Positions 1 through 9,377 of a DNA stretch of 64,000 nucleotides are shown piece by piece. Position numbers and translations under genes: made by a program. Source of the DNA: an uncultured Collinsella sp. (GTDB taxonomy: Bacteria; Actinomycetota; Coriobacteriia; Coriobacteriales; Coriobacteriaceae); the NCBI GenBank assembly GCA_947507155.1, contig CANNOC010000005.1, forward strand, positions 1 through 64,000, in the 5' to 3' direction. The first letter of the stretch is position 1. The number at the start of each line of letters is the position of its first letter. The notes below the pieces were generated by a model. The model did not search any database and was not told the origin of the DNA. It saw only the letters and a list, made by a program, of their open reading frames with translations.

Positions 1-2384
1 GAAAAAGTAAGCCGTTCAATGACATCGCCCTCGATTACGTCCAAGCGAGGAAGCGAAATAATGTCTCCCACTTGACAGTTCAACGTTGGCGCAATGAAAG
101 ACAGCATCTCGCTCGCAACAGCTGAATTCAAAAAAGCTAGAGTAGAATTTATATCAGATGATTTCATTTCCCTTGGGATAACAAACGCTGGACTAGCATC
201 GTCAAAGAAAACACCCGGCTCATTAAACCTAAAGCTAGGTTTACCAGATGTTATCTTTGACCAAGTTAGAGTGCCTCGATCAAAATACTTTGACGGAGAA
301 AGACCACTTCCGGGAAACGCCTTAAGATCCTCTGCCCCATTTCGCCAGAAAATAACATACTCGCGATTGCCAAACCACCGCCTGAAAGCTCCGCCCTTGT
401 TGTACAGTCGCCAATCGCTTCCGATATAGCACTGTGATACTTCATGCCAGAGCCGCAAAAACCTGTTGTTATCGCCCGTAAAAGAGCCCTTTACCACAGC
501 GTCAAATCCAGCAGAAATAGAAGAACCATCATTAAAAGCTTTAAGCATAGCGTCGCTGGCCCAGTAGGCTATGGGGGTGCCGGGAATCTGCTTGAAGGTG
601 TCGGCGTCGCGACGGTAGAACCAGCTGCAGTTAGGATTTTGGATGGCCTCCAGCGCCTTGGGAGCCTGAACCGCGGGACCAGTAAAATCGGCAAGACGAA
701 CGTATCCGCCCTTATAGCCATCGATATGCGAATTGTGATAAGTAAATGTGCAGATAGGCACAGTTGCCCCTGCAAAGCCAGAATACTCGAGCTGAATGAG
801 CGTGGTTAGAGTCTTGTCATCGATAAGCCTATTTCGAAGCTTCTCGTAGCTACCGATAAACATCCAAACGAACGGGGTCATCATTCCGACTTCGCCGTGC
901 TCGCCGGCAAAGTCCATAATACGCACGATGAACGAAGAGAACAGGTCGCTCTTCACGTCGGGATAGTTATTCTTGACCCACTTGGACATGAAGGGGTTAA
1001 AACTGCTGCTGCCCATATACGGAGGATTCGCCACGGTGCAGGTAAAACGACGGGACAGCTTCTCACAGATGGCGGCAGCGCCTTCGAGCTTAGTTTTGGT
1101 CGCAGCGGCAAAAAGGTCGTCGGAACAGCTCGCTGCGGCAGCCTTAAGCTCATCAATCTCGGCCTCTGAAGGATTGAGCAGCGAGCCAATTTCGCCCAAA
1201 TGACTCAGCTCCTCGGCGAGCTTCTTGTTACCCGGCAGCTCGTCCTCCCCTAGTGGAATGCTCGAGAGCACGGTAACGTCGGCGCCAACGCCACGCCTAA
1301 AGAAGCGACGATCGTGCTCGCGGGCGCACATGGCAAGCGCCAGTTCCGCGATCTGCGCCGCGCGGGGATCGATTTCCATGCCCGTAAGGTTTTTAGTAAG
1401 AATAAGCTCGGGAATTTCGCGCTCACGATAGCCGCGCTCCTCGTACATATGGAAGAGCAATTCGAACGCATAGACCAGGATATGGCCCGAGCCGCATGCC
1501 GGGTCACAGAGGGTTATCTCCTCGGGGCTCGAGATGCGGATGAAGTCCTCGTGCTCAGCATCTGGCTCGATGTAATATTCCATGCGCTCGCGCAGTGAGC
1601 TCCCGGGGTTGTTGAGCATCCACAGGCGGCCGAGCGAGTTCTCGACCATATAGCGCACGATCCACTCGGGGGTGAAGAGCTGCGTGGCAGGTGCGATGTC
1701 CGCCGCCGCTGCCTTGCGCTTGGACTTAAAGAACTCGTCTTTAACGTCGGCATTGTAGTACTGATACATCCAGCCCAGAACGGTCACGCCCTCGCGCCAG
1801 TCCTCGTCAGCGAGGACGGCATTGAGTCTGCCCACCACACTGTCAGCCATCATGAGGCCCTGGGGCAACAGCAGCTCCATGGCTCCGCCCACGCGTTCAA
1901 AGACGCCCGGCAGGCAATCGGCAAGCTCCTCGCACTGAGCAACAAACAGGTAGCGCCACAACGGTTCATCCAAGCCCGCCATCTTGAGCTCGGCTATGCG
2001 ATCGGTATCGGCCGTCGTTATTTCCACGTCCAGTGCGTTCTCCACGGCCTCGCTGCCATGGCTGCCGTCCGCACGACTTAGCATGCGCATACGGCTGGGA
2101 AGCCATCCGCGTGCATCCATGAAGCGAATGGCCACGATGCGGTTGAACCAGGTGTAGGCCGCACGGTCGCGCAGCGCCTCGTGACCCACCTCTGCCTGCA
2201 TGCGCAGCAGTTCGTCGCGTTGCTCAATCTCAGCCGGACTTAGGGGCAGGCCGTTGACGGTCTCGGACCCAACGGGCGCGGGTGCAGGTTCGGTGATGCC
2301 GTAGCGCACCATCTGCGCCTCCACGCCTTTGATGAGCTCCGTACGGGCCCAGGTGCAGAAGCTCTTAAGAGCAGAATCGTTCAT
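1..2384 (-). CDS. pglX: BREX adenine-specific DNA methyltransferase PglX (3' end beyond window)
   Basis: PglX is the N6-adenine methyltransferase of BREX phage defence; it marks self DNA and is required for phage restriction. About 794 codons are visible and the frame stays open to the left edge, so the C-terminus is missing (type 1 PglX is usually near 1200 residues). Residues 294-301 read DPACGSGH, the SAM-binding motif I, and residues 453-456 read NPPY, the catalytic motif IV of amino-methyltransferases. The start ATG at 2384 follows a GAAAGG ribosome-binding site and gives the usual PglX N-terminus with a YGI segment near residue 28. It lies 66 bp after brxC in the same direction, so it is probably co-transcribed. 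The last visible 450 bp, beyond the methyltransferase core, are more AT-rich than the rest, as is common for the variable target-recognition part. pglZ and brxL would be expected further left. Confidence 0.93.
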   Translation of the reverse strand, partial: MNDSALKSFCTWARTELIKGVEAQMVRYGITEPAPAPVGSETVNGLPLSPAEIEQRDELLRMQAEVGHEALRDRAAYTWFNRIVAIRFMDARGWLPSRMRMLSRADGSHGSEAVENALDVEITTADTDRIAELKMAGLDEPLWRYLFVAQCEELADCLPGVFERVGGAMELLLPQGLMMADSVVGRLNAVLADEDWREGVTVLGWMYQYYNADVKDEFFKSKRKAAAADIAPATQLFTPEWIVRYMVENSLGRLWMLNNPGSSLRERMEYYIEPDAEHEDFIRISSPEEITLCDPACGSGHILVYAFELLFHMYEERGYREREIPELILTKNLTGMEIDPRAAQIAELALAMCAREHDRRFFRRGVGADVTVLSSIPLGEDELPGNKKLAEELSHLGEIGSLLNPSEAEIDELKAAAASCSDDLFAAATKTKLEGAAAICEKLSRRFTCTVANPPYMGSSSFNPFMSKWVKNNYPDVKSDLFSSFIVRIMDFAGEHGEVGMMTPFVWMFIGSYEKLRNRLIDDKTLTTLIQLEYSGFAGATVPICTFTYHNSHIDGYKGGYVRLADFTGPAVQAPKALEAIQNPNCSWFYRRDADTFKQIPGTPIAYWASDAMLKAFNDGSSISAGFDAVVKGSFTGDNNRFLRLWHEVSQCYIGSDWRLYNKGGAFRRWFGNREYVIFWRNGAEDLKAFPGSGLSPSKYFDRGTLTWSKITSGKPSFRFNEPGVFFDDASPAFVIPREMKSSDINSTLAFLNSAVASEMLSFIAPTLNCQVGDIISLPRLDVIEGDVIERLTF

Positions 2385-2450
2385 GGTTGATGAGCCTTTC
2401 TAAACGCCATAAGCCACCGGTGCGCGCTTTGGCACCGGCGGCTCCGCGGG

Positions 2451-5400
2451 TTAGTTGATACGGATCTCGTCGTTTGCAGCGAGCGCCTGCATAAGGCGGG
2501 AGCGCAGGTCGTCCACGTAGCGCTCCACGTCCTCTGCGGACAAGAGACGACTCGGCTTGGCCAGATCGGCGCGGCGCACAGTCTTGATCCTGCGCTGGGG
2601 CACGGGTGCAGGCGTGGGCGCTGACGACGCAACGGCCTTGTTGGAGATCTTCTTGACCACCTCACCCGTACTCGTGACCTCGGTGGTGCGGCGCTCGTTG
2701 TCCATACGCATGCGGGCCGCATCCACGGCGTCGTACATCTCGTTGGCTGCCGCGCTGAGCCAGTCGCCCCAGTTAGTCGCAGCAACGCTCAGCTCGTTGA
2801 GGCTTTGAGCACTGTGGGCACGGTTTTTGAACGACTCGTATTTGGCGCCGGCATCCGCTATGGCATCCTTGGCTTGATTGACAAAGCCCTTTTGACTCTC
2901 AGCCTGCGCCTGCAGGTCTTGCAGATCGCTCTCGATGCGGCACAAAAACTCATTGCGGCGGATACCCAGCAGCTTTTTCATGTCGTCCTCGACGGGATTC
3001 ATAAGCGGCTGCAGGTCTTTAATGCGGCCGTAGGGCTTGGGATCTTTGAGGATCTCGCGAACCTTTGCCACGTTCTCAACCGCGCTGGGAATGTCATCGG
3101 AGGCATACTCGATACCCTCGGTGCGGCTCAAGAAATCCTTGGCGTGGTCAAACGCTGTTCGTTGGTTGGACTCGAAGAACTCAACCACCTTGTCAAAGTC
3201 TTCCTTGGCATCGAGCAAGCGGTCCTCATACTTGGTAAACGTAGTCAAAAACGCCTCGGACTCACTCTGGTCCTTAAGGACGTCGGCGACCTCCGAGCGC
3301 ATCCTCTCGCACTCGTTCTCGCCGGGATACGGGTAGGCCGGCTTGATGCCCGTGTAGTAGTCGCGTGCTATGGCGAGACACGCCTCGCGCAAGTCCTCAA
3401 GGCGCTCCTTGAGCTCGGCCACGAGCTTATCCTCGTTGGAGGGCACGGTCTTGAGATCAAACAGGTCACGCATGAGCTCGCCCGTGGCGCGCAGCAACCG
3501 GTCGCTCATGCGCATGCGCAAGCGCACCTGGGCCTTATCGGCATCCTTGCGAAGGAGTGCCACCATGCGGCTGTCGTTAGCTTGAACCGTCTGACCGCCA
3601 AACAGCACCTGTGCGCGCTGCTCCACCACAAGCTGCGCCACCACATTTGCGATGTCGACCTCGCGCCAGCCAAAGGGCCTTTGCTGGTACTGGCGCTGGA
3701 TATCGCCCATAGCGGTATCCAGGTGGCGCTGGTGCTGAACTTTGAGGTAGTCCTCGACCTCTTTGAGCGCACGCGCGTTACCTGCATCCATGCCAGCGAG
3801 CCCCACTTGAACGTTGCCCGCCAGCGTGGAGCGAATATCGGAATCGCTCGTGACCGGCGCGCCGATATAGTCGGCCTTTTCAAAGACCACGTCGCACAGT
3901 TGCGCCAGCACCTGCTCAAAGACCTGGGCGGGCTTGGCCGCGCGGACCTCAACCATGCGGCTGTCGACTGCGCAACGTGCGTGGAGCACAGCCTCGCTCA
4001 AAAGGGTATCGGCCTCCTTCTCGTTATAGGCCGCCTCGCGCATCTTGGACTCGACGATCTGGCGCGTACTCGGCTGAAGCTCCTGGAGATTTCGCGTCTT
4101 GGCGTACTTACGGATCTTGGCAGCGTTGACGAGCGTCTCCCAATAATCCGCCTCGTCGCTCAAGACCACGATGGCTTTACCCGAAGAAGCCAAGGCCAGC
4201 TCGGTATCGTCCGCACGGCCCAGGTCGCTCGCCATAGTCGCCACGTAAAGCTCCATGCCGCCCATGCTGGTACCGTGGATTGAGCCGTCCACATAGCGGT
4301 CAAACGGAAAGTCGTTGGCCCCGCGGTTGAGTTTGCGCGCGGTATAGATGCTGTCGAACAGACGCTTTTTGATAGACTCGATCACCTGCGCGTTATCGAT
4401 CGGGGTGTGTGCGATCTCCTGCGCTATCTCCTGCTCCTCGTCGGTGAGGAAGCTATAGGAATCGCCCTGGCGCGCCACGTAGTTCTCGCGCTCCAGACGG
4501 GCAAGGGACTCCTTGACGCGGTCCTTGAGGGCGCGCTTGTCCACGTCGAGGCCGTCTATCATGAAGATGGAGATGTTCTCGACCGTGGCCTTGACGTAGC
4601 CGATGTAACGAATCAGGTACAGGAGCTTGAGCACCTGAACGTCGTAGGGTTCAAGGCCCTTTGCGTCCTCGGCCGCGCGGACCGCGCGATCGACCACCTG
4701 GATGATGCCGTGCTCAAGGTCTTTGGAGATAGTGTTGAAGAAGCGCCAGAACGGCACGAGTGCACCGGTCTGGTCATGCTGGATGGCCTGAGCGCTCTCC
4801 TGGAACGCGCTCAGCATGGAGCGCTCGCCTGTGGACATGTGTTTAGCCTTGACACCGTGTTTGCGCACCTCGGTCATCACGTCGGGCAGGAGCTTAAACT
4901 GATAGCCCACAAACGGGTAGCTGGCCACAAAATCCTTGGAGTTGGCGTAGCCGGCAAGGTCGGAGCGAGAGCCACCCTCAAAGGTAAAGTTGTTTTTGAG
5001 CACGGCGGTGTCTTGCTCGTAGACCCGTGCAAGCATATCGGCCGCCGGCGCGGTCTTCTCGAGCACACGGCGCTGGATGACCTCGTCCACGCTGGAGCTG
5101 GAGAGCGAAAGGCGGGTATTGAAACGGCCCTGGATCTTTGAAAAGTCGTTGCCCACGGGCAGGCTCAGGTTGTCGATGGCCTCCTGGCTCGTAACCATCA
5201 CCCACACGCGGCCACCGCAGGCGGCACCCAGCTCCTCGACGATGGTCTGAAGGCTCAGCATAAGGCTTGGGTCCTGGTCGTTTGTAATAAACTGACCCAC
5301 CTCGTCGACCATAAAGAGCAAACGGAAGTTGCCACCGTGGGCCGCTGCCTGAGCGTCCACGTAATCCTTGACCTTTTTGGCAAAGACATCGGGGGCCAAA

Positions 5401-6113
5401 ACCTCGTCCTCAGAACCCTCGAGCCAGTTCCATGCGGCCTTTTCGCTCATGCCGAGCACGCTCTGCAGCACCTCGACAACGTCGTCCTCAAAGTAGCTGT
5501 AGGTGTCGCGGGCCTGGAGCCAGGACTCGCCGTTGACGCGCTCAAAGGCCTCGCGGAACTCCTGGGTCTTGCCCAGGGAATCGATGTAGTCCTCGAGCTT
5601 TGCAAGCTTGAGGTCCTCGCCGTAGAAGCCGCGCGCCTCGTAGAACATGCGCTCAAAGCCGCGAAGCAGCGCCGTGGGAGCCGTATCGCCCTGCTTCCAC
5701 TGGCCCGCCTTGCTATCGATGTTAAAGAGGATGGCCTGCGTGGGCACCGAGCAGGCGCGCTCCATGGCAGCCGCGACCATGGGGTCGACGATCTTGCCGT
5801 CAAAGTAGCGGATGGCGCTCTTGCCGCCGATCTGGCGATTCTCGAGCAGGTAGCTCAGCATCTTGAGGAAGTGCGATTTACCGGAACCGAAGAAACCACT
5901 GATCCACACGCCGATCTTGTCGGTGCGCGCATCGATGGCATCGCCGTAGGCCTTGAAGAACGTGGCAAAGTGCCTCTGCAACTCGCGCGTCACCACGTAC
6001 TCGTCAAGCTCCTGGCGGATGGACCCATCTTTTGAATCCTGGACCTTGACCACGCCGTTGATGGAGCGGTTGATGTCTTTTGCAAAGAGGTCGCGAATGA
6101 TCGTGTTGTCCAT
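2451..6113 (-). CDS. brxC: BREX system P-loop ATPase BrxC
   Basis: BrxC (PglY/DUF499-like) is the large P-loop ATPase of BREX systems; it is needed for both host methylation and phage exclusion and is thought to act with BrxB, PglX and PglZ. The protein has 1220 residues, the family's normal length. A Walker A motif GFFGSGKS is at residues 73-80 and a Walker B-like MVDEVGQF near residue 268. The middle and C-terminal parts are long, charged and helical. The start ATG has a strong AAAGGAG site eight bases upstream. It sits between brxB (78 bp upstream) and pglX in the canonical type 1 order, all on the minus strand. No frameshift or internal stop is seen. Confidence 0.95.
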   Translation of the reverse strand: MDNTIIRDLFAKDINRSINGVVKVQDSKDGSIRQELDEYVVTRELQRHFATFFKAYGDAIDARTDKIGVWISGFFGSGKSHFLKMLSYLLENRQIGGKSAIRYFDGKIVDPMVAAAMERACSVPTQAILFNIDSKAGQWKQGDTAPTALLRGFERMFYEARGFYGEDLKLAKLEDYIDSLGKTQEFREAFERVNGESWLQARDTYSYFEDDVVEVLQSVLGMSEKAAWNWLEGSEDEVLAPDVFAKKVKDYVDAQAAAHGGNFRLLFMVDEVGQFITNDQDPSLMLSLQTIVEELGAACGGRVWVMVTSQEAIDNLSLPVGNDFSKIQGRFNTRLSLSSSSVDEVIQRRVLEKTAPAADMLARVYEQDTAVLKNNFTFEGGSRSDLAGYANSKDFVASYPFVGYQFKLLPDVMTEVRKHGVKAKHMSTGERSMLSAFQESAQAIQHDQTGALVPFWRFFNTISKDLEHGIIQVVDRAVRAAEDAKGLEPYDVQVLKLLYLIRYIGYVKATVENISIFMIDGLDVDKRALKDRVKESLARLERENYVARQGDSYSFLTDEEQEIAQEIAHTPIDNAQVIESIKKRLFDSIYTARKLNRGANDFPFDRYVDGSIHGTSMGGMELYVATMASDLGRADDTELALASSGKAIVVLSDEADYWETLVNAAKIRKYAKTRNLQELQPSTRQIVESKMREAAYNEKEADTLLSEAVLHARCAVDSRMVEVRAAKPAQVFEQVLAQLCDVVFEKADYIGAPVTSDSDIRSTLAGNVQVGLAGMDAGNARALKEVEDYLKVQHQRHLDTAMGDIQRQYQQRPFGWREVDIANVVAQLVVEQRAQVLFGGQTVQANDSRMVALLRKDADKAQVRLRMRMSDRLLRATGELMRDLFDLKTVPSNEDKLVAELKERLEDLREACLAIARDYYTGIKPAYPYPGENECERMRSEVADVLKDQSESEAFLTTFTKYEDRLLDAKEDFDKVVEFFESNQRTAFDHAKDFLSRTEGIEYASDDIPSAVENVAKVREILKDPKPYGRIKDLQPLMNPVEDDMKKLLGIRRNEFLCRIESDLQDLQAQAESQKGFVNQAKDAIADAGAKYESFKNRAHSAQSLNELSVAATNWGDWLSAAANEMYDAVDAARMRMDNERRTTEVTSTGEVVKKISNKAVASSAPTPAPVPQRRIKTVRRADLAKPSRLLSAEDVERYVDDLRSRLMQALAANDEIRIN

Positions 6114-6191
6114 GGGTGCTCCTTTGGGTTTGGGAACGTTATGGCAAAGGGTTGTTACCGGCGGCAGGGACTTGCCTGCGGGGAGCCCTGC

Positions 6192-6884
6192 TTACGAGAT
6201 ATCGATGGCGCGGTAGTAGTTATCGGCTGGCAGGCGGTTAAAGAGCTGGAAAGAAGAGCCGTTGAAACTGCCCGGATAGGCGGCGACCACAGGCACCTCA
6301 TCAAAATCCGCAAGCATGCAGTGGAGAAGCGTGTGCATGCGAAAGAATGGGAAGACCTCGCCCGCGCCGGTGAGGAGAACGACGTCCCCAGGCGCGTGCG
6401 GCTCGGTCTGCTCAAGGATGTACGCGGCGACTTTCTCGGGCGAGGCGAACTTGGCCACGTCCTCGAGCACGCGCTGGGTACCGCGGCGCTCCTCTTGGCG
6501 TGGGATGGCCTTAAGGACACGGCGCTTTTCGAGAATTGCCAGCACGGCGTCGTAGAGGTTCACGACCTTGAGCGTGCACGGAAGCTTGTCGGCCTCGGCA
6601 TCGCGTGAAAGGGCGTCAAATAATGCACGCGCTTCAAACTCCAGCGCGGGGTCATAGCAAAAGGTGTGGAAGCCGATCTCATTACCTATGCCCTTGTTGG
6701 CCAAAAAGTCCTCGCTGCACAGGCACTCGCGCAGAAGCTGCGCGCGGCGCTCAAATTCCTGACGGGCGTACTCGGAGCGGGCATGCGCCGCCACGACGCT
6801 CTTGCGGGAATGGATGCCGATATTGGTGGTGAGATCGGTCGCCGGGGTGATAACAGGGTCGACGGCGCTTTTGACGGGAGCCAC
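6192..6884 (-). CDS. brxB: BREX protein BrxB (DUF1788)
   Basis: A 230-residue protein of the DUF1788 family, a core BREX component of unknown biochemistry. The recognisable part is the C-terminus, where AAYPGSFNGSS, LFNRL and NYYRAIDI match the family's conserved end. The preceding LLTGAGEVFPFFR is also typical. The likely start is GTG at 6884, one base after the brxA stop codon (an ATG overlapping that stop is in another frame), so translation is probably coupled to brxA. The Shine-Dalgarno sequence is weak, consistent with coupling. The gene is followed by 78 bp and then brxC. Confidence 0.92.
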   Translation of the reverse strand: MAPVKSAVDPVITPATDLTTNIGIHSRKSVVAAHARSEYARQEFERRAQLLRECLCSEDFLANKGIGNEIGFHTFCYDPALEFEARALFDALSRDAEADKLPCTLKVVNLYDAVLAILEKRRVLKAIPRQEERRGTQRVLEDVAKFASPEKVAAYILEQTEPHAPGDVVLLTGAGEVFPFFRMHTLLHCMLADFDEVPVVAAYPGSFNGSSFQLFNRLPADNYYRAIDIS

Positions 6885-6885
6885 G

Positions 6886-7536
6886 CTACATCACCGCCCT
6901 GCCGGTAAGGGCCGCGATAAGCGGCTGCTCGCCCAGCTGAACCAAGGCTCGCTCGACATCGGAATCGAGGAAGAGTGGTGACAGGCGCTCGGACTCCGGG
7001 CCCTGGCCCTCGCCGATAAGGCCGGCATGGCGGAGCGTCTGGCGGAGCGAGCCCTTAATGCGCTTGACCGTGGCCTCAGTCCAGCGGGCCGCGTCCGGAT
7101 ACTCCGTGGTAAAGCGTGTCATAAAGGCGTTGAGGTCAACCGCCGTAAAGGCATAATCGAAGTTTTGTAGGTGCTCCCCTACCTCGACGAGCACGAGCTC
7201 GCGCACGATATCGTAGCGGCAGATCATGCTGTAGAAGATGGCCTGGTCCGCCTGCGTGGGAGTGCCGGATGCCATGAGCCTGGTTAGGGATGACGCAGCC
7301 TCGACGGCGGTTTTGGGGTCGATGCCGCGCGCGGCGCATACGGCGTCCGTGGGCACCATGGCGTCAAGGCGGCGAAGGCACACGGTTGCGCGGTTGGCGA
7401 CCATGCGCTCCGTGGGATATTGAAAGAGGTTCTCGCTCTTTACGCGTACAATGACCTGCTCGTCGCTTGCGCCCTGCATACGAAGGGCAGCGACGATGCG
7501 CATCTCATGCGGGAGGAATTGCTCGCGAGTGAGCAC
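6886..7536 (-). CDS. brxA: BREX protein BrxA (DUF1819)
   Basis: A 216-residue protein of the DUF1819 (BrxA) family, first gene of type 1 BREX operons; characterised members are small helical DNA-binding proteins. Family features are EMRIVAAL near residue 11, a helical stretch ending NLFQYPTER near residue 44, and conserved tyrosine- and arginine-rich helices later. The only in-frame start upstream of residue 12 is a GTG whose first G is the last base of a run of ten G. Reading further upstream in this frame meets TAA at 7563-7561 with no ATG or GTG between. Family members usually carry about ten more residues before the LTREQF-like segment. With nine G instead of ten, an upstream GTG at about 7570 would fuse in frame and supply such an extension. 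The start is therefore uncertain and may be switchable. Confidence 0.9.
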   Translation of the reverse strand: MLTREQFLPHEMRIVAALRMQGASDEQVIVRVKSENLFQYPTERMVANRATVCLRRLDAMVPTDAVCAARGIDPKTAVEAASSLTRLMASGTPTQADQAIFYSMICRYDIVRELVLVEVGEHLQNFDYAFTAVDLNAFMTRFTTEYPDAARWTEATVKRIKGSLRQTLRHAGLIGEGQGPESERLSPLFLDSDVERALVQLGEQPLIAALTGRAVM

Positions 7537-7545
7537 CCCCCCCCC
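7536..7545 (-). repeat. G10 homopolymer at the brxA start (candidate contingency tract)
   Basis: On the coding strand ten consecutive G residues end in the GTG start codon of brxA. The tract sits where the ribosome-binding site would be and no purine-rich AGGAGG alternative is seen. Loss of one G joins an upstream open frame to brxA; ten G leave only the short start. Poly-G tracts of this length are classic slipped-strand switches, and phase variation of pgl/BREX methyltransferase genes is known. The count could also be a sequencing artefact. Confidence 0.6.
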
Positions 7546-7837
7546 GAACGCTTTTTGTGGTTACATCCACAGTACACGCTCCAAGGGTGTCAAAGGCTGT
7601 CACAAGTGTGCCGCAACCCGGCAGGCAGGCGCGGCGCACATGACAATAATCATACCTGTTGGTAAAAAAGTTACCACGCCCAGAGTGTCAAATGTTGAGC
7701 AACAAAATTTAATCCGGTTAACGGTCATTTTCGCAGCTTAGAAACTTTAACGAGGTCGCCCCAAATCACACTTGCCAGACAACCGCGCTTACGAATGCAG
7801 GCACGCACACGCCCAACGCCACCCTCCGCTACACTCA
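7546..7837 (-). promoter_or_regulatory. Upstream region of the BREX operon
   Basis: No convincing gene lies here. On the minus strand TTGACA hexamers occur at 7691-7686 and 7593-7588, each in a similar context (ATTTGACACTC and CTTTGACACCC), with a related TGTGACAG between them at about 7602. They could be -35 elements or a repeated operator. Neither has a good TATAAT box at 16-18 bp. The promoter of the brx operon is probably in this stretch but cannot be placed with confidence. Confidence 0.3.
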
Positions 7838-7865
7838 ACATAGAGTTCTACATATGATTCTATGT
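7838..7865. promoter_or_regulatory. Inverted repeat upstream of the antitoxin-like gene
   Basis: The arms ACATAGA and TCTATGT are separated by 14 bp containing CATATG and end 12 bp before the ATG of the small gene, overlapping the start of its ribosome-binding site. The position suits an autoregulatory operator, as found before many antitoxin genes. That role is inferred. Confidence 0.4.
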
Positions 7866-7877
7866 AAGGAGTTTCAT

Positions 7878-8051
7878 ATGCCTGTCGTAAAGCCTATTTC
7901 TGATCAGACGCGCGCGCTAACTACCATTCAGGAACGCGAAGATCACATTCAACGTACCATCGCTCATGGTTACGACGACCTCACCAACGGTCGTGTGCGC
8001 CCCTGGAAACAAGCGAAGGCCAAGGCGGATCGGATGCGGGCTTCGAGATAA
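7878..8051 (+). CDS. Small antitoxin-like protein, 57 residues
   Basis: The product begins MPVVKPISD, which resembles the start of Phd/YefM-type antitoxins, but the rest (ending GRVRPWKQAKAKADRMRASR) does not follow that fold and is only 57 residues against about 80-90 for the family. I chose the ATG at 7878 because AAGGAG lies seven bases upstream; an in-frame ATG 24 bases earlier has no such site. No toxin gene adjoins it on either side: brxA runs the other way on the left and serC starts 131 bp to the right. It could be an orphan or truncated antitoxin, or an unrelated small protein. Its inverted repeat and isolation beside a defence island favour the antitoxin reading. Confidence 0.55.
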   Translation: MPVVKPISDQTRALTTIQEREDHIQRTIAHGYDDLTNGRVRPWKQAKAKADRMRASR

Positions 8052-8182
8052 GCCCTCCCCCATGTAACCATCCTGTAAATCATAGCGGCGCACTCGGGTT
8101 TTGCTGTGATGCGGTCGCGCCTGACGCTGCACTGTGCTAAAGTATCCCGAACGTCCAAACGACTACGAGGGGGAACTAGAAG

Positions 8183-9307
<1,125 letters not shown>

Positions 9308-9377
9308 CCCGCAACGCGCGGGCCGACCAGCCACTTCAAACCACCTGTTTAAACCAAACCTGCTAAGGAGTTTTTCC

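Noticed and set aside
2805-4283. Long plus-strand reading frame opposite brxC
   Set aside because: It is a shadow of the well-supported brxC frame, caused by high GC; no domain or ribosome-binding site supports it. The same holds for frames opposite serC, the P-type ATPase, the MetRS-like gene, fbp and others.
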